DNA of 64,000 nucleotides from Triatoma infestans (GCA_011037195.1 JAAEAF010000618.1:62001-126000); one strand, 5' to 3'; counted from the stretch's first letter, positions 51,301-59,865 are shown. Translations and numbers: made by a program. Notes: generated from the sequence alone by a model not told the origin.

Positions 51301-54300
51301 TATTCTTATAGGTAATGTAAATAAGTTTTCATTTAAACTCAACTGTTAAAAACTACAACAAATTGGGAACCTTTGTTAGACATTGTGAAATCCAGTGTCT
51401 CGAATCAAAATAATTAGTAAACAGCTCAGAAGGCTCTCTGAAGTTCAGGTTGCCAAGGACTGGTAAAAGTCCAGAATCTGATAAATATAGTTGATTGATA
51501 GTATTAAAAACGTATTAGGAGATAATTTGCGAGGGGGTCCCGAAATTTCAAGTGCCTAGGACTCTCCACTAGGTTTAATCCGGCACTAGTGGTGACATCA
51601 GTCTAAAGAAGAATATCAGGCCCTTCAAAAATATTTTGAACAGGGTTATGCTTAACGTTGCAGAAATAAGATACATTGCAGCACTGGTAGACGTTAAGAA
51701 TTAACTTCCTAAACGTGAACTTCAGCTTGATTAACCACTTTGCGGCAGCTAAAAAATATTTATATATTACTTACTAGGTGGGCTCTTCTCCTCACCCCTC
51801 TTACCATTCTTAAGAAAATTCTGTGTCAAATGGTGCAATCGCTTGAAAATCCGTCCAGCCGAATTCGGAATATTGACGCATTTCAAAAAATCATGGCATA
51901 AAATAGCTTATATATATATATACGATTTTTTTTTTGTCAATTTTGATTGTTTGCACTTTACTTTCCCTTATTGCTTTTAAATTACGATGTTATGGGGGCT
52001 CCTTGGAAATAATTGTTTTAAGGTCCCCAGAGATAGACGAAAAAAAGAAAAATCGCATAAAACTTACACTTGATTTTTCCGATAAAGTTTACGTCAAAAT
52101 CAGTCTGCTGGAAGTACCACTTTAGTTTTGAATGTTTCCATTTTTCCGTGATTTCTCGAAAACAGCTCGAAAGAATTTCTTTAAGCTTAATATATTAATT
52201 ACATCAATTTAATAGTAGGGCTTTTATTTTAAACTTTTTTGGGGGGAAAATCAAAGCTGATTCTTGAAAGAATCACCGTAGGTACGGGCTTTGTTATCAG
52301 ATTTATGGGGATCAAATATTCAGTTAAAGTTACAACTTTGAAGAAAATTGACCAATTAAATTGTGAGAATTAAGAGGAACGGTCATGTGAGTGTTTCACA
52401 TCAGTTTTTTATTTTAATGTACCCTAAAAATATTAACAAATAATATTAATTTTTTTGTTTATTGCAGGACAATTGAACTATATTGCGCCATTACTGTCTA
52501 ATTTCTTCTTAGCCGCATATGCACTTATAAATTTTTCCGTCTTTCACGTATCCTTGTCAAAAAGTCCAGGATGGAGGCCAGCCTTTAAGGTGGAATAAAA
52601 AAGTGAATCTGCAAAAAATTCTTTGCTTTTTATCAAGTATTTTTTTAAGTTTTTTAAATTTTCTTAATTTATATTATATACTTATTTTTAATTTAGGTAT
52701 CATAAAGTTTTTTAATCATTGTTTTGTTTGGCTGGAAAGTATCATTGAAATTTTCCGTGATAGCCTGCATTCATTTTGCGGCCATCGACCAGTTTCGGGT
52801 GTTCGGCCATCATCAGTGTTATCGCGCACTGTTTTATTAAAACATCCTGATGATGGGCGAACGCCCGAAACTGGTCGATGACCACAAAATGGAGTAGGCT
52901 ATCTGAAGCGATAAATATCGCGGATAAATATCTCTTGATTTTTTTTAATCAGCTTTAAAGAATCAAAAATTCGTGTTTTTTATTTTGTCAATTTCTATGA
53001 AGATAATGTAGAATTTGTAATCATTGTCTATTTAATAATGCGGTAATAATTTAGTTGCATTTTTTCCATATTTTACACTGGAAATCCATTCAATTTCAGT
53101 ATAATATATGAGAACAGAAATGACTTATTTATTTTTTATTTTAATATTACAATTTTTTCTTAATATTTCTATTTTTGTTATATTAGTATTACAATGCTTG
53201 GGTAAGCTTATTGGGAACTGTGCTTTGCATTGCTGTTATGTTTCTAATTTCCTGGTGGACTGCATTGGCTACATTTTTCGTAGTGGTTACTTTGTACTTA
53301 TATGTATCTTATAGGAAACCAGGTAATTATATTGTTATTATTATAAATTAATTATAGTTTCTGTTTTAATTAATTATTAATATATTCTCTCGTAGGTGTT
53401 ATGTGGGGATTGTCTATAAAGTCAAATCCTGGTTATCTTTGTATAGCTGTCTAATAAGTATAACAATGTTGATGACGGAAGAGATTTGCCTGTAGGCTAT
53501 TCGGAGATTTACCTAATAAAAATTAATAGTCTATTTCTTTTTTTAAAACAATAACCGGGTATTTCTCGAGTTCTTAAAGAAATCATATTTCATCTCCTCA
53601 GGCACTCCAGTGGTTCTGAAGCGCTGACATCTTCTTTGTTTTCATGCGGCATCCTCATTGGATGGCTCATTTAAGTTTATCAACTGCTGTCGAATACAAG
53701 TCAAATATCTTTCCGATCCACTGCCTGAAATCACGCGGCCATGCTGTCTAAAAAGCTAGTCTCCTTTAGGTTATTGGCTTATTGTGTTGGAATATTTCAG
53801 GCATGTTGTTACACAGAGAAGAAGATCTAGTATACAAGTTATACAGATGATTTCCTCGTTGTTTTCCTAGTTTTTTGTCGACCTATTGGATGAAATCAGT
53901 TTGTAAATAAGATATATTCTATATCTTTCTGGCACTGGACGCTCAAGCTGATGGTCTGATAGCGTCACTAACTGCTCCCTAAGCCAATAGGGATGAGGGA
54001 TCATCTTCAGAGCAAAGCTCTCTCCAGGAAGGTGCCACGGAACAAACTAATTGATCCCAAAGGCTTGGTTTTAAAGGAGTAGGACTTCGCTGAAACTAAT
54101 ATATTTGCTATTCCGAACTATCTGTGAATACTGGACTGGCTGCAATCGGGAAGTTTGATTGTAAAAGCTCGCACGTTTTTCATATTATAATTCTAAAATA
54201 GGTTATGTTAAAATATGCAAAGTGTATAAAATTATAAACCATAGAATATTAAAAATATATGAGCGTTAAAGTAAAGTAGATTGGAAACTCGCTTCTCAAA

Positions 54301-57300
54301 AGTCTTTTTTAATATATTGTATTATAGTTCCAACATCTGAATACTCTTTTTCATTTTCATTACAGAAGTAAACTGGGGATCTTCTACTCAAGCGCAAGCC
54401 TATTATTTTGCGTTACGTTCTGCACTTGAACTGAACAAAGTCCAGGAACATGTGAAAAATTATAGACCGCAAATATTGGTACTTTCAGGCATGCCTGGCT
54501 ACCGGCCTGCACTGATAGACTTCGCAAATCTTATTACAAAAGGAAAATCACTTTTAATTTGTGCCCAGTTTATAAAGGTGAGTCTTTTTCGTTTTTAGAA
54601 AAATAATTTCTATATCTTTATAATTTTAAATACATATTATTCGTTGGTTCAGGGACAACTCCTATTTGTCCAAATTTCAGACAAGGCATACAAAATCTAT
54701 TCCCTTCCACATTCATTAAATATGGTATCATATTCAGTCTATCACTGGCTTACTTGCATGTCTTGGCTTCCTTTAGAAGTAACTGCCGCTTTGTTCTTAT
54801 CTACAAAGGAGTGTTCTCGAATCATGTCTGACACATCGCTTCTTCCTGCCGATGCTGGAAGGATTGTGCTTTTTCTCGTTCACTTTTTTCAAAATCTCTT
54901 CCGAATCCAAGTGTGCCACATGCCCTACACAGCGGGATCTACCCAGTCTTATTTAACAAAAATAACTGATTCTGTATTATAATCTCTTCAGGTCAGCATT
55001 TGTCTTCCTATTGCAAAAGAGCCCCATATTTTCTCTCTGTTTCTTTCCTTTATGAGGAGAATTAATTGGTTTAGAACAAGTCCAGCATTGGACTTATGTC
55101 TGCATTGGTCGAATAAACCGCTTTTACATCCTTATAGAAGAGTGTGCTCGGCTTTTCAAATGCTCACCAGTCTGAAATATCATTTAGCAATATCAACCTT
55201 GGGAGATATTACTGAACCTTCGAATGGATATGGCTTTTTTCTTAGATGAATAATAATAATAATGTCTGTATTTTAAAGGGAACTCATGCAAGAAAAATAC
55301 ATGAAGCAATTTCAGGAAAAGCATACAAATGGTTTGAACAGCATAAAGTTAAAGCATTTTTTATACTAGGAGAAGATGATGGAGTGGGCGAAGCTTATGT
55401 TTCTAAATCGTTAATGACACTGTCAGGATTGGGTAAACTGAAACCAAATACAATGCTGATGGGCTACAAAGGCGATTGGCAAACTTGCCCTAAATCAGAA
55501 CTTGATTCCTACTTTGCACGTATTCAGTAAGTTGAGCTCATTCATCTTTTCTATAGGTTAAGCAATTTTTAAGCATCTAGTGCAATGTTATGCGCTGGCG
55601 ACTAATGAGATGCTTTAATTGAAATGAACAAGTTCTTTAGAGAAATTGATGGATTTTTATCAACGACATATCAATTCGCATAATGAATTTCTTCATGAAT
55701 TCTCGACGACCCTCTCGATATGGAAATATACTTTTACCAAACGAAATTCAGTAGTGCCTTTGCGGTCATAGTCTATATACTGTTCTAATTAGAATATGCA
55801 GCTGGCCCTCAATAAGTATAAAAAATATGGAAACATCACGAAAGTGAGTCGAGGAAAATGCATTATCAGGGAAAGTGCTGTCTTTGGTAAATAATTCCTT
55901 AATTTAAGTAACTGGAACTTGGATTTCTAGTGGAGTTTATTGGTAACTTATTATTATATTTTAGTGTTATTAATTGTTGGAAGTTATTGGAACAAAAGGA
56001 GGTTCCACTTTTACGTTTTGGGAATTCTTTTCTCATTTTTATAAAACGCATTCCAACAATACATAGTTTTCCCCGTAATTCTCTATCAATATTGTAAAAC
56101 CTATAACGCTTTCATTGTCTGAACGCTCCCAAAGAACTAATCAGTGATCCAATGAAACTCTAAACCATGATTTCAATTTATTATTTTCATTTTCATCTTA
56201 TAGCGTCATTATTTTAAGAAAAGTTTAATTTTCCAGTGCAGCCATGGACAGCTTTTTAGCCGTAGGTATATTACGCATGCAAGACGGCCTGGATTATTCT
56301 AACTTAATAGAAGATCCAGATGCTGTTTTCATACCTGCTTTACTGAAAATGGAGGAAAAAGTGAATCTGCTTAGGAATGTATCCGGTGGTCAACTCTCTT
56401 TAGGTGAGAATTTTTTTTCCCAATGATGATGACATTTTGGGGGGGTAGAGAGGTATTTCTTGAAAGTTTTGATAACAAAAAAGTAAAAGTGGTCATTTAT
56501 ACAGAAATTTAATCTTTTATAAATGCAGATTTATGTTAAAAGCTAATGAAGATCAGTTGCAAAAAATTGGAAGACTTTCATTATGTTGTCACTTTACAGG
56601 TACTAAACAACAGCGTCAACCGAATTCCTGTAAGCTCCATATATCATTTTTCATATGTTATTAATATATATTTCTTTAACAAACTAATTTAATAGATTCC
56701 ATCAGAATTAATAAAACTAGTATCTAAACAATTTCCAAGAAAATATTTTGAAACAACAGTTGGCTAAAAGAAACTAACATTGATTAACATTATTATAATT
56801 TTTCATTCAATAATCCGCTTTAATGAAAAAAAATACTAACAATAATCAACGTTAGAATTAATAAAACAGGAATATTATTAGTGTTATGCTAATCTTTGTT
56901 GAGGTTTTATTACTCTTCTTGAAACTCAGCTGAGTTTCTTGGCCATGTTTGATTGAAGACGGCAAAACTCATAAACTCACAAATTATTGCGAGCTTATGT
57001 AGTTGACGAGGGAAATTTACTTGGGCTTAGCGCGGACAAGTTCTTAACTCACCACTACACGTTCAAAAGAGATTATAAACAATATACAGATATAGATACA
57101 ATAGATTTTCTTGATGGCAGTTGTTTTTCCGTTTTTATCCGTTTTCCCGTTACCATCATTGGCTGATTTATATGAACAAATGAATTTTCAGTTTCAGAAT
57201 CCTTAATTCAAGAGGAACTGCGATGCCATGGAGCAATTATTTTTTTTATGAGGGAATTTTTTAACAAAATCATGAAGTATTTAACACTCGTCAGACAAAA

Positions 57301-59472
57301 TAAGGCTATTTTACACTAATTATATAATCATAAGCTAGTTGGTTGAAGTGTAATTCTGGGAATCCGCATAATACTTTAACTGTATTTAATATATTTCATA
57401 CGGATGCATGAAGTTCCTTTCATGAATTGCAGCTCATGATCTTCCAGCAAGCTTAACTTGCCACATCGAGTCAAGACTGGATCCTTGACTTTTTTGTTGG
57501 TTAATGGCTAAATAATTTTGAGCCTCTAGTCAGAACAGCACTATAGAAAGAATATGAATTCTCACATTGAAGACGCTCTCGGATGTATTGGTTGTTTTTT
57601 TAATAAAAAAAAAAAAAATTATACATTATATTGTAATAATTTTACATTGTACTTTGTTGATTGCAAAAAGAGTCCGATAAGAGTTCAAGGTTCAAAGTCC
57701 CAGAAATGTAGATCCGCCACTTCATTCAATTTTTTTTATTTTCATGAAGATTTTTTTTCTCAAAAACAACTTCAGAATTAGAAATATTCATTATAACTGA
57801 TCTTAAATGGATTCTGGAAAGAAGTTCTAATTGAGTTTTATTCTAAATATTGTCAATTTAGGGGCATGATGAACAATTTCGTTTTTGGAATAAACTAACG
57901 TAAGAAATTATCGTTCGAGGTATAATTATTATAAATATGTATTACATTATTTATGGTAGTTGGTTCTGCAATGCTGGAAAACTTCACAGATTTTTTCTGT
58001 GGTAGCCTTATTCATTTTGTGGTCCATCGGCAGTTTCGGGTGTTTGTGCATCTTCAGATAAATAATTTGAAATCACAGACTCACACAAGGCAAAATCAGT
58101 TTACTTTCATTTGATGGCTACAAAATGAACACCAGGCTATCACTGGAAAAAGTCTTGATATTTTCTTTATTTTTCCTTTTTCGTCGTTATTATATTTTCC
58201 AGGAGTTTAACAAGAATGTAGTTAAATTATCCCGTTTGCTTTCCTAGGAAATAATTAATTTAACAACATTAATATGTTAAAATATTAACAGCTTGGTATC
58301 TAATGTAATACTAACCGCATTGGGGGAAATCACCGTTCTTGTTCGTCAAAATAATACCATTTTGTTTTCCTTATTTATGTCCTACTTTACATGGAAAATA
58401 GATGGAATAAATAGTGAAGCAAATAGTGCTCCACCAGGTTCTCCAGGGTTGGATCAACCAGAAGAAGAGGAAGTTGAAGAAGAAGAGGAAGTGGAAGAAG
58501 AAGAGGAAGAGGATAGTACAAGTGTTAAAGATTCGGACATGTTCAGAGGAATTAAAGGCGAACCACTATCCACACATCATCTCCATGCGATCACTAATTT
58601 CAGGAGAAGACAGCCTAAAGGTTTCATCGATGTCTGGTGGCTATACGATGATGGAGGTATATTGTTTTCATTAAAAAAAAACAAACTGTTTATATACTTG
58701 AACCTCTTAAAGCACAATAATATTTTATATGTTTTAAGGTTTAACCCTTCTAATACCACACATTTTAAGTACTAGATCTCAGTTTTCTGATTGCAAGTTA
58801 AGAATATTTTCGTTGGCCAACAGATCAGACGAACTGGACAGAGCACACAGAAAGTAAGTTTACAGAAAACCTAATTTATATTTTATTTTTACTGCAGTAA
58901 CGAATAAGGTTTATGGTTAAGCTGGGTTTTGGCTCTGTACTAAAGCTAGATTTAGAGCATCCAAGTTAAACATTAGAGTTATAGGAATCAGTGGAATCAA
59001 AAAAGAAAGATCTGAAACCCAGATATTATTTCTAGTTTCACAATTCTTCTAAAATGCGAGTCTAGAAAAAAAAACAAATTTTTCTAATTTCATTATTATT
59101 TAAATTTCAGTTTAGCAGCCCTGCTTTCCAAGTTCAGAATTGATTACAGTGATTTGATAATCATTCCGAATATAACCAAAAGAGCCAAACCGGAAACACA
59201 AAAAGAATTTGAAGAGATTATCAAAAATTTTAGAAAAGAACCTACAACTAATACAGGTTTGGATGGCTAAAAAAAAAAAAATAACTTTTCTTTTCTGGAG
59301 CCTTCAATTTCTTACTAAACTTCGATTAATACTTCTCCATCTCTTTAGGACCAGTTGAACATGATTATATTACGGATTCAGATATCAAAACCCTTGAAGA
59401 GAAAACAAACAGGCATATGAGGCTGAGAGAATTGCTCAATGAATATTCAAAGGATTCAGTTTTTGTTGTAAT
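28629..59472 (+). CDS. NKCC: Na-K-Cl cotransporter (SLC12 family, NKCC type), 19 exons, 3' end beyond window
   Basis: Exons: 28629-28958, 46388-46471, 46566-46641, 48460-48555, 49323-49576, 50226-50340, 50438-50577, 50655-50882, 50994-51101, 51188-51311, 52468-52589, 53187-53322, 54366-54577, 55279-55526, 56237-56403, 58402-58656, 58739-58853, 59111-59256, 59349-59472. All phases match, giving about 1,026 residues; some 45 C-terminal residues should follow off the right edge. It is an electroneutral plasma-membrane importer. The N-terminus has RFKV (33-36), a docking motif for SPAK/OSR1/Fray kinases, and T65-S70-T75 with the spacing of the activating phospho-sites of vertebrate NKCC1. Membrane core: [34 protein letters not shown], GITGxxAGANxSGDL-like [29 protein letters not shown]. 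The loop after TM7 has three N-glycosylation sites (NAS, NMS, NDT). The C-domain includes [24 protein letters not shown] rather than KCC, by overall residue match. Intron 1 is about 17.4 kb. Confidence 0.97.
29045..29245 (+). repeat. Paired 200-base repeat, copy 1
   Basis: Contains AGGTTATGGATTTAACCTAC, AAATATGCAAGAACG and AATTAGAGAACATTATC. The second copy is at 32057-32260, same orientation. Family unknown; no coding potential. Confidence 0.8.
29290..30040 (+). repeat. Rep-1 family, plus copies
   Basis: Starts with a TCTAATGTGAAACATAC end (29311) and continues through fragmented internal blocks, including CGGACAACCGATTTTCTTTA and GATGATAAAATTATT (near 29860-29940). At least two partial units are joined. 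Confidence 0.65.
30040..30200 (+). repeat. Foldback repeat FB-A, right arm and centre only
   Basis: Centre ACCAACAAGTGTGAGT and CGAACTTGGTGAATTTGCT, then the hammerhead-like block at 30123-30152 (CTGACGA, GGAT-GAAA-ATCC, GAAA, CCGGTC) and the arm AAATATGCATGCTACGACGG. The left arm is missing, and Rep-1 sequence follows directly. A loose FB-A terminus (GATGGCTCCGCAATGCTG) lies at 30692-30709. Confidence 0.75.
30200..30620 (+). repeat. Rep-1 family, right part
   Basis: Carries GTTTACGGTTGAGGAATTTT, GCTGTCGGAACCCATGGTG, GTTCACATACATCC, then AAACTCGATATCG and the terminal ATTACTTCCTC hairpin region ending TTAGAGAAAGTA. Confidence 0.7.
30751..30975 (+). mobile_element. tRNA-derived SINE, family B, with 10-base target duplication
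   Basis: The head contains an A-box-like GTGTAGTGGTTATGAGC and the B box CCAGTTCGAATGCC (30818-30831). A 130-base body of unknown origin follows, ending GCATTACTACTTCTTAC. A perfect direct repeat TAGTCAGAAC flanks it (30751-30760 and 30966-30975). It is about 205 bases and intact-looking. The body is unrelated to SINE family A. In NKCC intron 1. Confidence 0.85.
31240..31915 (-). repeat. Rep-1 family, minus copy
   Basis: Reverse blocks ATTCTATCATCTAATTAAT, GAAGAAAATCCGGTTGACCG, GAAAATCTGGCGGAAAG, then ACCGGAAGTACCACTTTAC near 31850. Confidence 0.7.
32057..32260 (+). repeat. Paired 200-base repeat, copy 2
   Basis: Second copy of the unit at 29045-29245 with the same landmarks. It differs by a small insertion (about 20 bases around AGGTAAAATATAAAC) and scattered substitutions. 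Confidence 0.8.
32270..33745. other. NKCC intron 1, unassigned DNA
   Basis: AT-rich, with T-rich and CTTCTT runs (32905-32940). No exon or mobile element recognised. Confidence 0.5.
33750..34975 (+). repeat. Rep-1 family, near-complete plus copies
   Basis: Hairpin end GTGTGAAACACTCACAC at 33766, a second such end at about 34310, internal blocks CACTTCCGGTCAACCGATG (34426-34443) and GCACTTCCGGTTG, and the right part (AACATGTTCTGCGCATTC, AAAACTCAATTTCG, ending GGAAAGAGAAAGTA at 34921-34934). At least two units are nested or in tandem. Confidence 0.7.
35985..36480 (+). repeat. Rep-1 family copy with (GT)n
   Basis: Blocks CAGATCCGGTTAGCCGATTT and GTGATAGGTATTTATGTG, followed by (GT) of about 13 units at 36374-36400 at the point where other copies read TATGTGTGCAGATAG. 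The microsatellite grew inside the element. Confidence 0.75.
36500..37135 (-). repeat. Rep-1/Rep-1b, minus copies
   Basis: GAAGAAAATCGATTAACCGG (36780), TCTCGAAATCGACTATAACG, then the Rep-1b body TGGCGCTCTCTTCATTG and an end CACACCAGATC running into T-rich sequence. Confidence 0.65.
37140..38880. other. NKCC intron 1, unassigned DNA
   Basis: AT-rich. One Rep-1 hairpin end (TTTCACACTCACACGATTA, 38482). The 38080-38430 part is less AT-rich and has open frames on both strands, without any motif I recognise. Confidence 0.4.
38890..39080 (-). mobile_element. LINE C-terminal fragment (RTE/CR1-like)
   Basis: The minus strand reads [18 protein letters not shown], then [20 protein letters not shown], the closing R-G-R-P ... 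D-I/Y-I-K ... A-Q-D-R-D-R-W module of many LINE polymerases. The preceding 38810-38890 segment is shared with 51790-51865. Confidence 0.7.
39225..39610 (+). repeat. Rep-1 family copy with (CA)n
   Basis: Block TTATTTCCGGTTGGCTGATT, a (CA) run of about 20 units (39289-39328) where other copies read CACATACAT, then AAACATGTATTTCCGGTG and ACGATCGCGATACTTCC. Confidence 0.7.
39610..40020 (+). mobile_element. Jockey-like LINE 3' end with poly(A)
   Basis: The frame from about 39650 reads [35 protein letters not shown] and [15 protein letters not shown]. After a frameshift it continues as [20 protein letters not shown]. It aligns throughout with 13330-13586. AATAAACAATAAA precedes a 13-base A run at 40008. 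Confidence 0.85.
40140..40335 (-). repeat. Rep-1 family, minus fragment
   Basis: AAGAAAATCGGATGACCGGA, AGTAATTTTCAGTTTTCTC, and ATACAATTGTACCATCTA in the reverse Rep-1 order. Confidence 0.7.
40340..42740 (+). repeat. Large repeat R-L, copy 1, split by a LINE
   Basis: 40340-40618 and 42306-42640 together match 43070-43352 plus 43664-44040. Landmarks: CACATGATAATTCTAAATTT, TAACATAATATTTATT, ATTAATGTGAG, then CATTTTCATTCCATTG, GTCCGCCATTTTG, GATGTTAAACACCCA and GGCGCAGTTCACAAAGTATT. An 84-codon frame (42367-42621) covers it, but the second copy has stops and indels there. Confidence 0.85.
40619..42305 (-). mobile_element. R1/I-group-like LINE inserted in R-L copy 1
   Basis: On the minus strand the order is: palm with [46 protein letters not shown] (motif A), [20 protein letters not shown] (motif B) and YADDW (motif C, 41821-41845). 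A break follows, then [18 protein letters not shown] (thumb) and the C-terminal [15 protein letters not shown] segment (40900-40965). A (TTA)n run at 40620-40662 is its (TAA)n 3' tail. The 5' end is missing (endonuclease absent) and several frames are shifted, so it is dead. Confidence 0.9.
42745..43065 (+). repeat. Rep-1 right part abutting a Rep-1 left end
   Basis: GGTACTTCCATTTGAGGAA, AACATGTATTTCCGGTG, ACACGATTGCAATACTTC, then the stem TTACTAAACAGTAAGAGAAA. Seven bases later a new end GTGTGAAACAATCCCACG starts. Two units meet tail to head. Confidence 0.7.
43070..43275. repeat. Palindromic MITE-like core of repeat R-L
   Basis: The left arm (43099-43142: TTAGCCAATCACAGTGTAGA, AGGTGTCAAATGTGGGTGTG) and right arm (43181-43226: CACACCCACATTTCACATC, TACACTGTGATGGGCTAA) are reverse complements around a 38-base centre. 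The first copy (40340-40450) keeps only the inner left arm and the whole right arm. Confidence 0.85.
43352..43663. repeat. Foldback repeat FB-A, complete copy with target duplication
   Basis: The left arm (43355-43460) and right arm (43535-43625) are near-perfect reverse complements with a 75-base centre (ACACTCACACTTGTTGG). Both arms carry the hammerhead-like block: minus 43399-43428 and plus 43555-43584. The flanks repeat ATAATATTTA (43342-43351 and 43664-43673). The equivalent uninterrupted site exists in R-L copy 1 near 40601. The right end has an extra piece (GTTATCCAGCATTGCGGACC) absent from the left. Confidence 0.9.
43664..44090 (+). repeat. Large repeat R-L, copy 2, right part
   Basis: Matches 42306-42640 with about one change in eight by eye. 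It keeps ATTAATGTGAGCTATAAAG, which shows the empty site of the LINE in copy 1. Confidence 0.8.
44100..45075 (+). repeat. Rep-1 family, two or more partial units
   Basis: A minus end (CGAGTGTTTCACACCAGATT, 44132) is followed by plus-oriented blocks: TTCCGGTACACCGATTT, ATCATGTAGATGATAGAATC, GTGTCAATAAAAGTAATAGC and GTATTTCCCGCCGAAGAATC. These close with GAGCTATGCTATTCATATA and an (AC)/(AT)-rich run. Confidence 0.65.
45141..45250. repeat. hAT-like terminus and perfect 18-base palindrome
   Basis: CAGTGGCGGCTGGTGCATAA resembles the terminal repeat of hAT-superfamily elements. Just inside (about 45197-45234) lies a perfect inverted repeat with 18-base arms, ATCATTTATGATAAATTT and its complement, around 2 bases. 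The opposite terminus was not found, so the element is truncated or the call is wrong. Confidence 0.4.
45260..46387. other. NKCC intron 1, right end
   Basis: AT-rich, with a 10-base C run near 45950 and a scrap of the FB-A centre (46085-46150: ACAATCAACCAGTGTGATG, GAAGTCAACTCTCTACACGA). The acceptor for exon 2 is TTTTCAG at 46381-46387. Confidence 0.5.
46642..48459. other. NKCC intron 3
   Basis: AT-rich. Around 47830 the sequence GGTTCGGAAACACTGCCCTA resembles the end of a hAT-type element, but no matching left end is evident. No exon seen. Confidence 0.4.
48670..48960 (+). repeat. Rep-1 family, plus copy
   Basis: An A run of about 14, then TCTGGACGGAAACACCC (degenerate hairpin end), TTTCTCTTTCTGCAATTTG, AGTGGTGAAACCG and ATAATTTTGTGCAAAT. 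In NKCC intron 4. Confidence 0.6.
49700..49950 (+). repeat. Rep-1 family, short internally deleted copy
   Basis: Only about 240 bases, but both ends are present: GTGTGAAACACTCACAC at 49714, then TTTCTCTTACT, and at the right end ATACTTCCTCTTATTAAGAG with AGTAAGAGAAAGTA. The TTTCTCTTACT and AGTAAGAGAAA blocks are reverse complements, defining subterminal inverted repeats. In NKCC intron 5. Confidence 0.8.
51392..51594. repeat. Possible hAT-type MITE
   Basis: The right end CTAGGTTTAATCCGGCACTAG, read in reverse, begins CTAGTGCCGGATT, a common hAT-type terminus. The left end CAGTGTCTCGAATCAAA is a weaker match. No 8-base target duplication could be confirmed. In NKCC intron 10. Confidence 0.35.
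51790..51865 (+). repeat. Short repeat shared with 38810-38890
   Basis: TACCATTCTTAAGAAAATT and GTCAAATGGTGCAA followed by TTGAAAATCC occur in both places, same orientation. Identity unknown. Confidence 0.7.
51930..52420 (-). repeat. Rep-1 family, minus copy
   Basis: GATAAAGTTTACGTCAAAATC, GAAGTACCACTTTAG, TCTCGAAAACAGCTCGAAAG, then GTGAGTGTTTCACATCAG running into a T tract. In NKCC intron 10. Confidence 0.7.
52738..52905. repeat. Foldback repeat FB-B, best copy
   Basis: The left arm (52758-52816) and right arm (52843-52905) pair across a 26-base centre (GCACTGTTTTATTAAAAC). The right arm holds the cleanest hammerhead-like block (52843-52880): CATC, CTGATGA, T, GGGC-GAAC-GCCC, GAAA, CTGGTC, GATG. 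The left arm holds it on the minus strand (52787-52816) with a damaged stem. In NKCC intron 11. Confidence 0.85.
53396..53454 (+). other. Candidate alternative or decayed NKCC exon
   Basis: After TTCTCTCGTAG (53385-53395, a good acceptor) a phase-1 frame joins to exon 12 as ...[19 protein letters not shown] then CIAV and a TAA stop (53452-53454). The normal exon 13 (54366) reads [14 protein letters not shown]. The V-x-W-G-x-S match at the same place suggests a duplicated exon 13. If used, it would end the protein just after the membrane domain. Confidence 0.4.
53460..54365. other. Rest of NKCC intron 12
   Basis: Between 53560 and 54160 base composition is less AT-rich, but no motif or frame is recognised. 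It may be degraded mobile DNA. Confidence 0.4.
54640..55250 (-). mobile_element. Probable degraded LINE C-terminal fragment
   Basis: The minus strand reads [20 protein letters not shown], then SSIGRKKRC, reminiscent of the G-H-V-x-R-M-D ... I-x-K-x-x ... R-R-G-R block near the end of RTE/CR1-type polymerases. Open frames on the plus strand (54644-54982, 55052-55249) are probably its antisense shadows. In NKCC intron 13. Confidence 0.4.
56404..57955. other. NKCC intron 15, left part
   Basis: AT-rich, with an 8-base G run near 56440. No exon or element recognised. Confidence 0.5.
57957..58165. repeat. Foldback repeat FB-B, copy 4
   Basis: The left arm (GGTAGCCTTATTCATTTTGT, CAGTTTCGGGTGTTTGTGCA, CATCTTCAG) and right arm (GATGGCTACAAAATGAAC, AGGCTATCACTGG) pair imperfectly. 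The left arm's minus strand keeps CTGAAGA and CCCGAAACTG. The terminus GGTTCTGCAATGCTGGAA matches the other foldback ends. Confidence 0.7.
58456..58520 (+). repeat. GAA-rich microsatellite coding an acidic run in NKCC exon 16
   Basis: (GAA/GAG/GTT) repeats encode [18 protein letters not shown] (about residues 834-852) in the variable linker of the C-terminal domain. The frame is kept, so it is tolerated. Confidence 0.9.
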
Positions 59473-59679
59473 GTAAGTAAAAAGAGCAGTTTTCTATTTT
59501 CATTAAAAATGTATGGTGGCTTTTAATTTGTACGATTAATATGGATTGATTGAATCTATGAAAAATTCTGGGGATTTAATTTCCTTTGTTTCTTAGCGGT
59601 GAAGATGCGCGCCGTTGAAAGAATAATAAAGCTATTATTTGAGAATTAAGATTATTCTCAGTGCATTATGAAGTATGAA

Positions 59680-59865
59680 AAAAAAAAATCTGGTGTGAAA
59701 CACTCACACGACTTTTTCTCAATGCAATTATTACAATTTAAGTGAGTAATTTTAGTTGGGCTTTCAAAAAACTCAAAAACCAATTCTCTTCATCCGATTT
59801 TATTAAATTTGGAATACTTGTAATGTATCTTGATAATTAGTAGAACCTTAAATTGTAGTGAACAT
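59680..59865 (+). repeat. Rep-1 family, left end
   Basis: An A run, then GTGTGAAACACTCACACGAC at 59693, CTTTTTCTCAATGCAATTA. It stops near the 3' end of the adjoining LINE. Confidence 0.75.
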
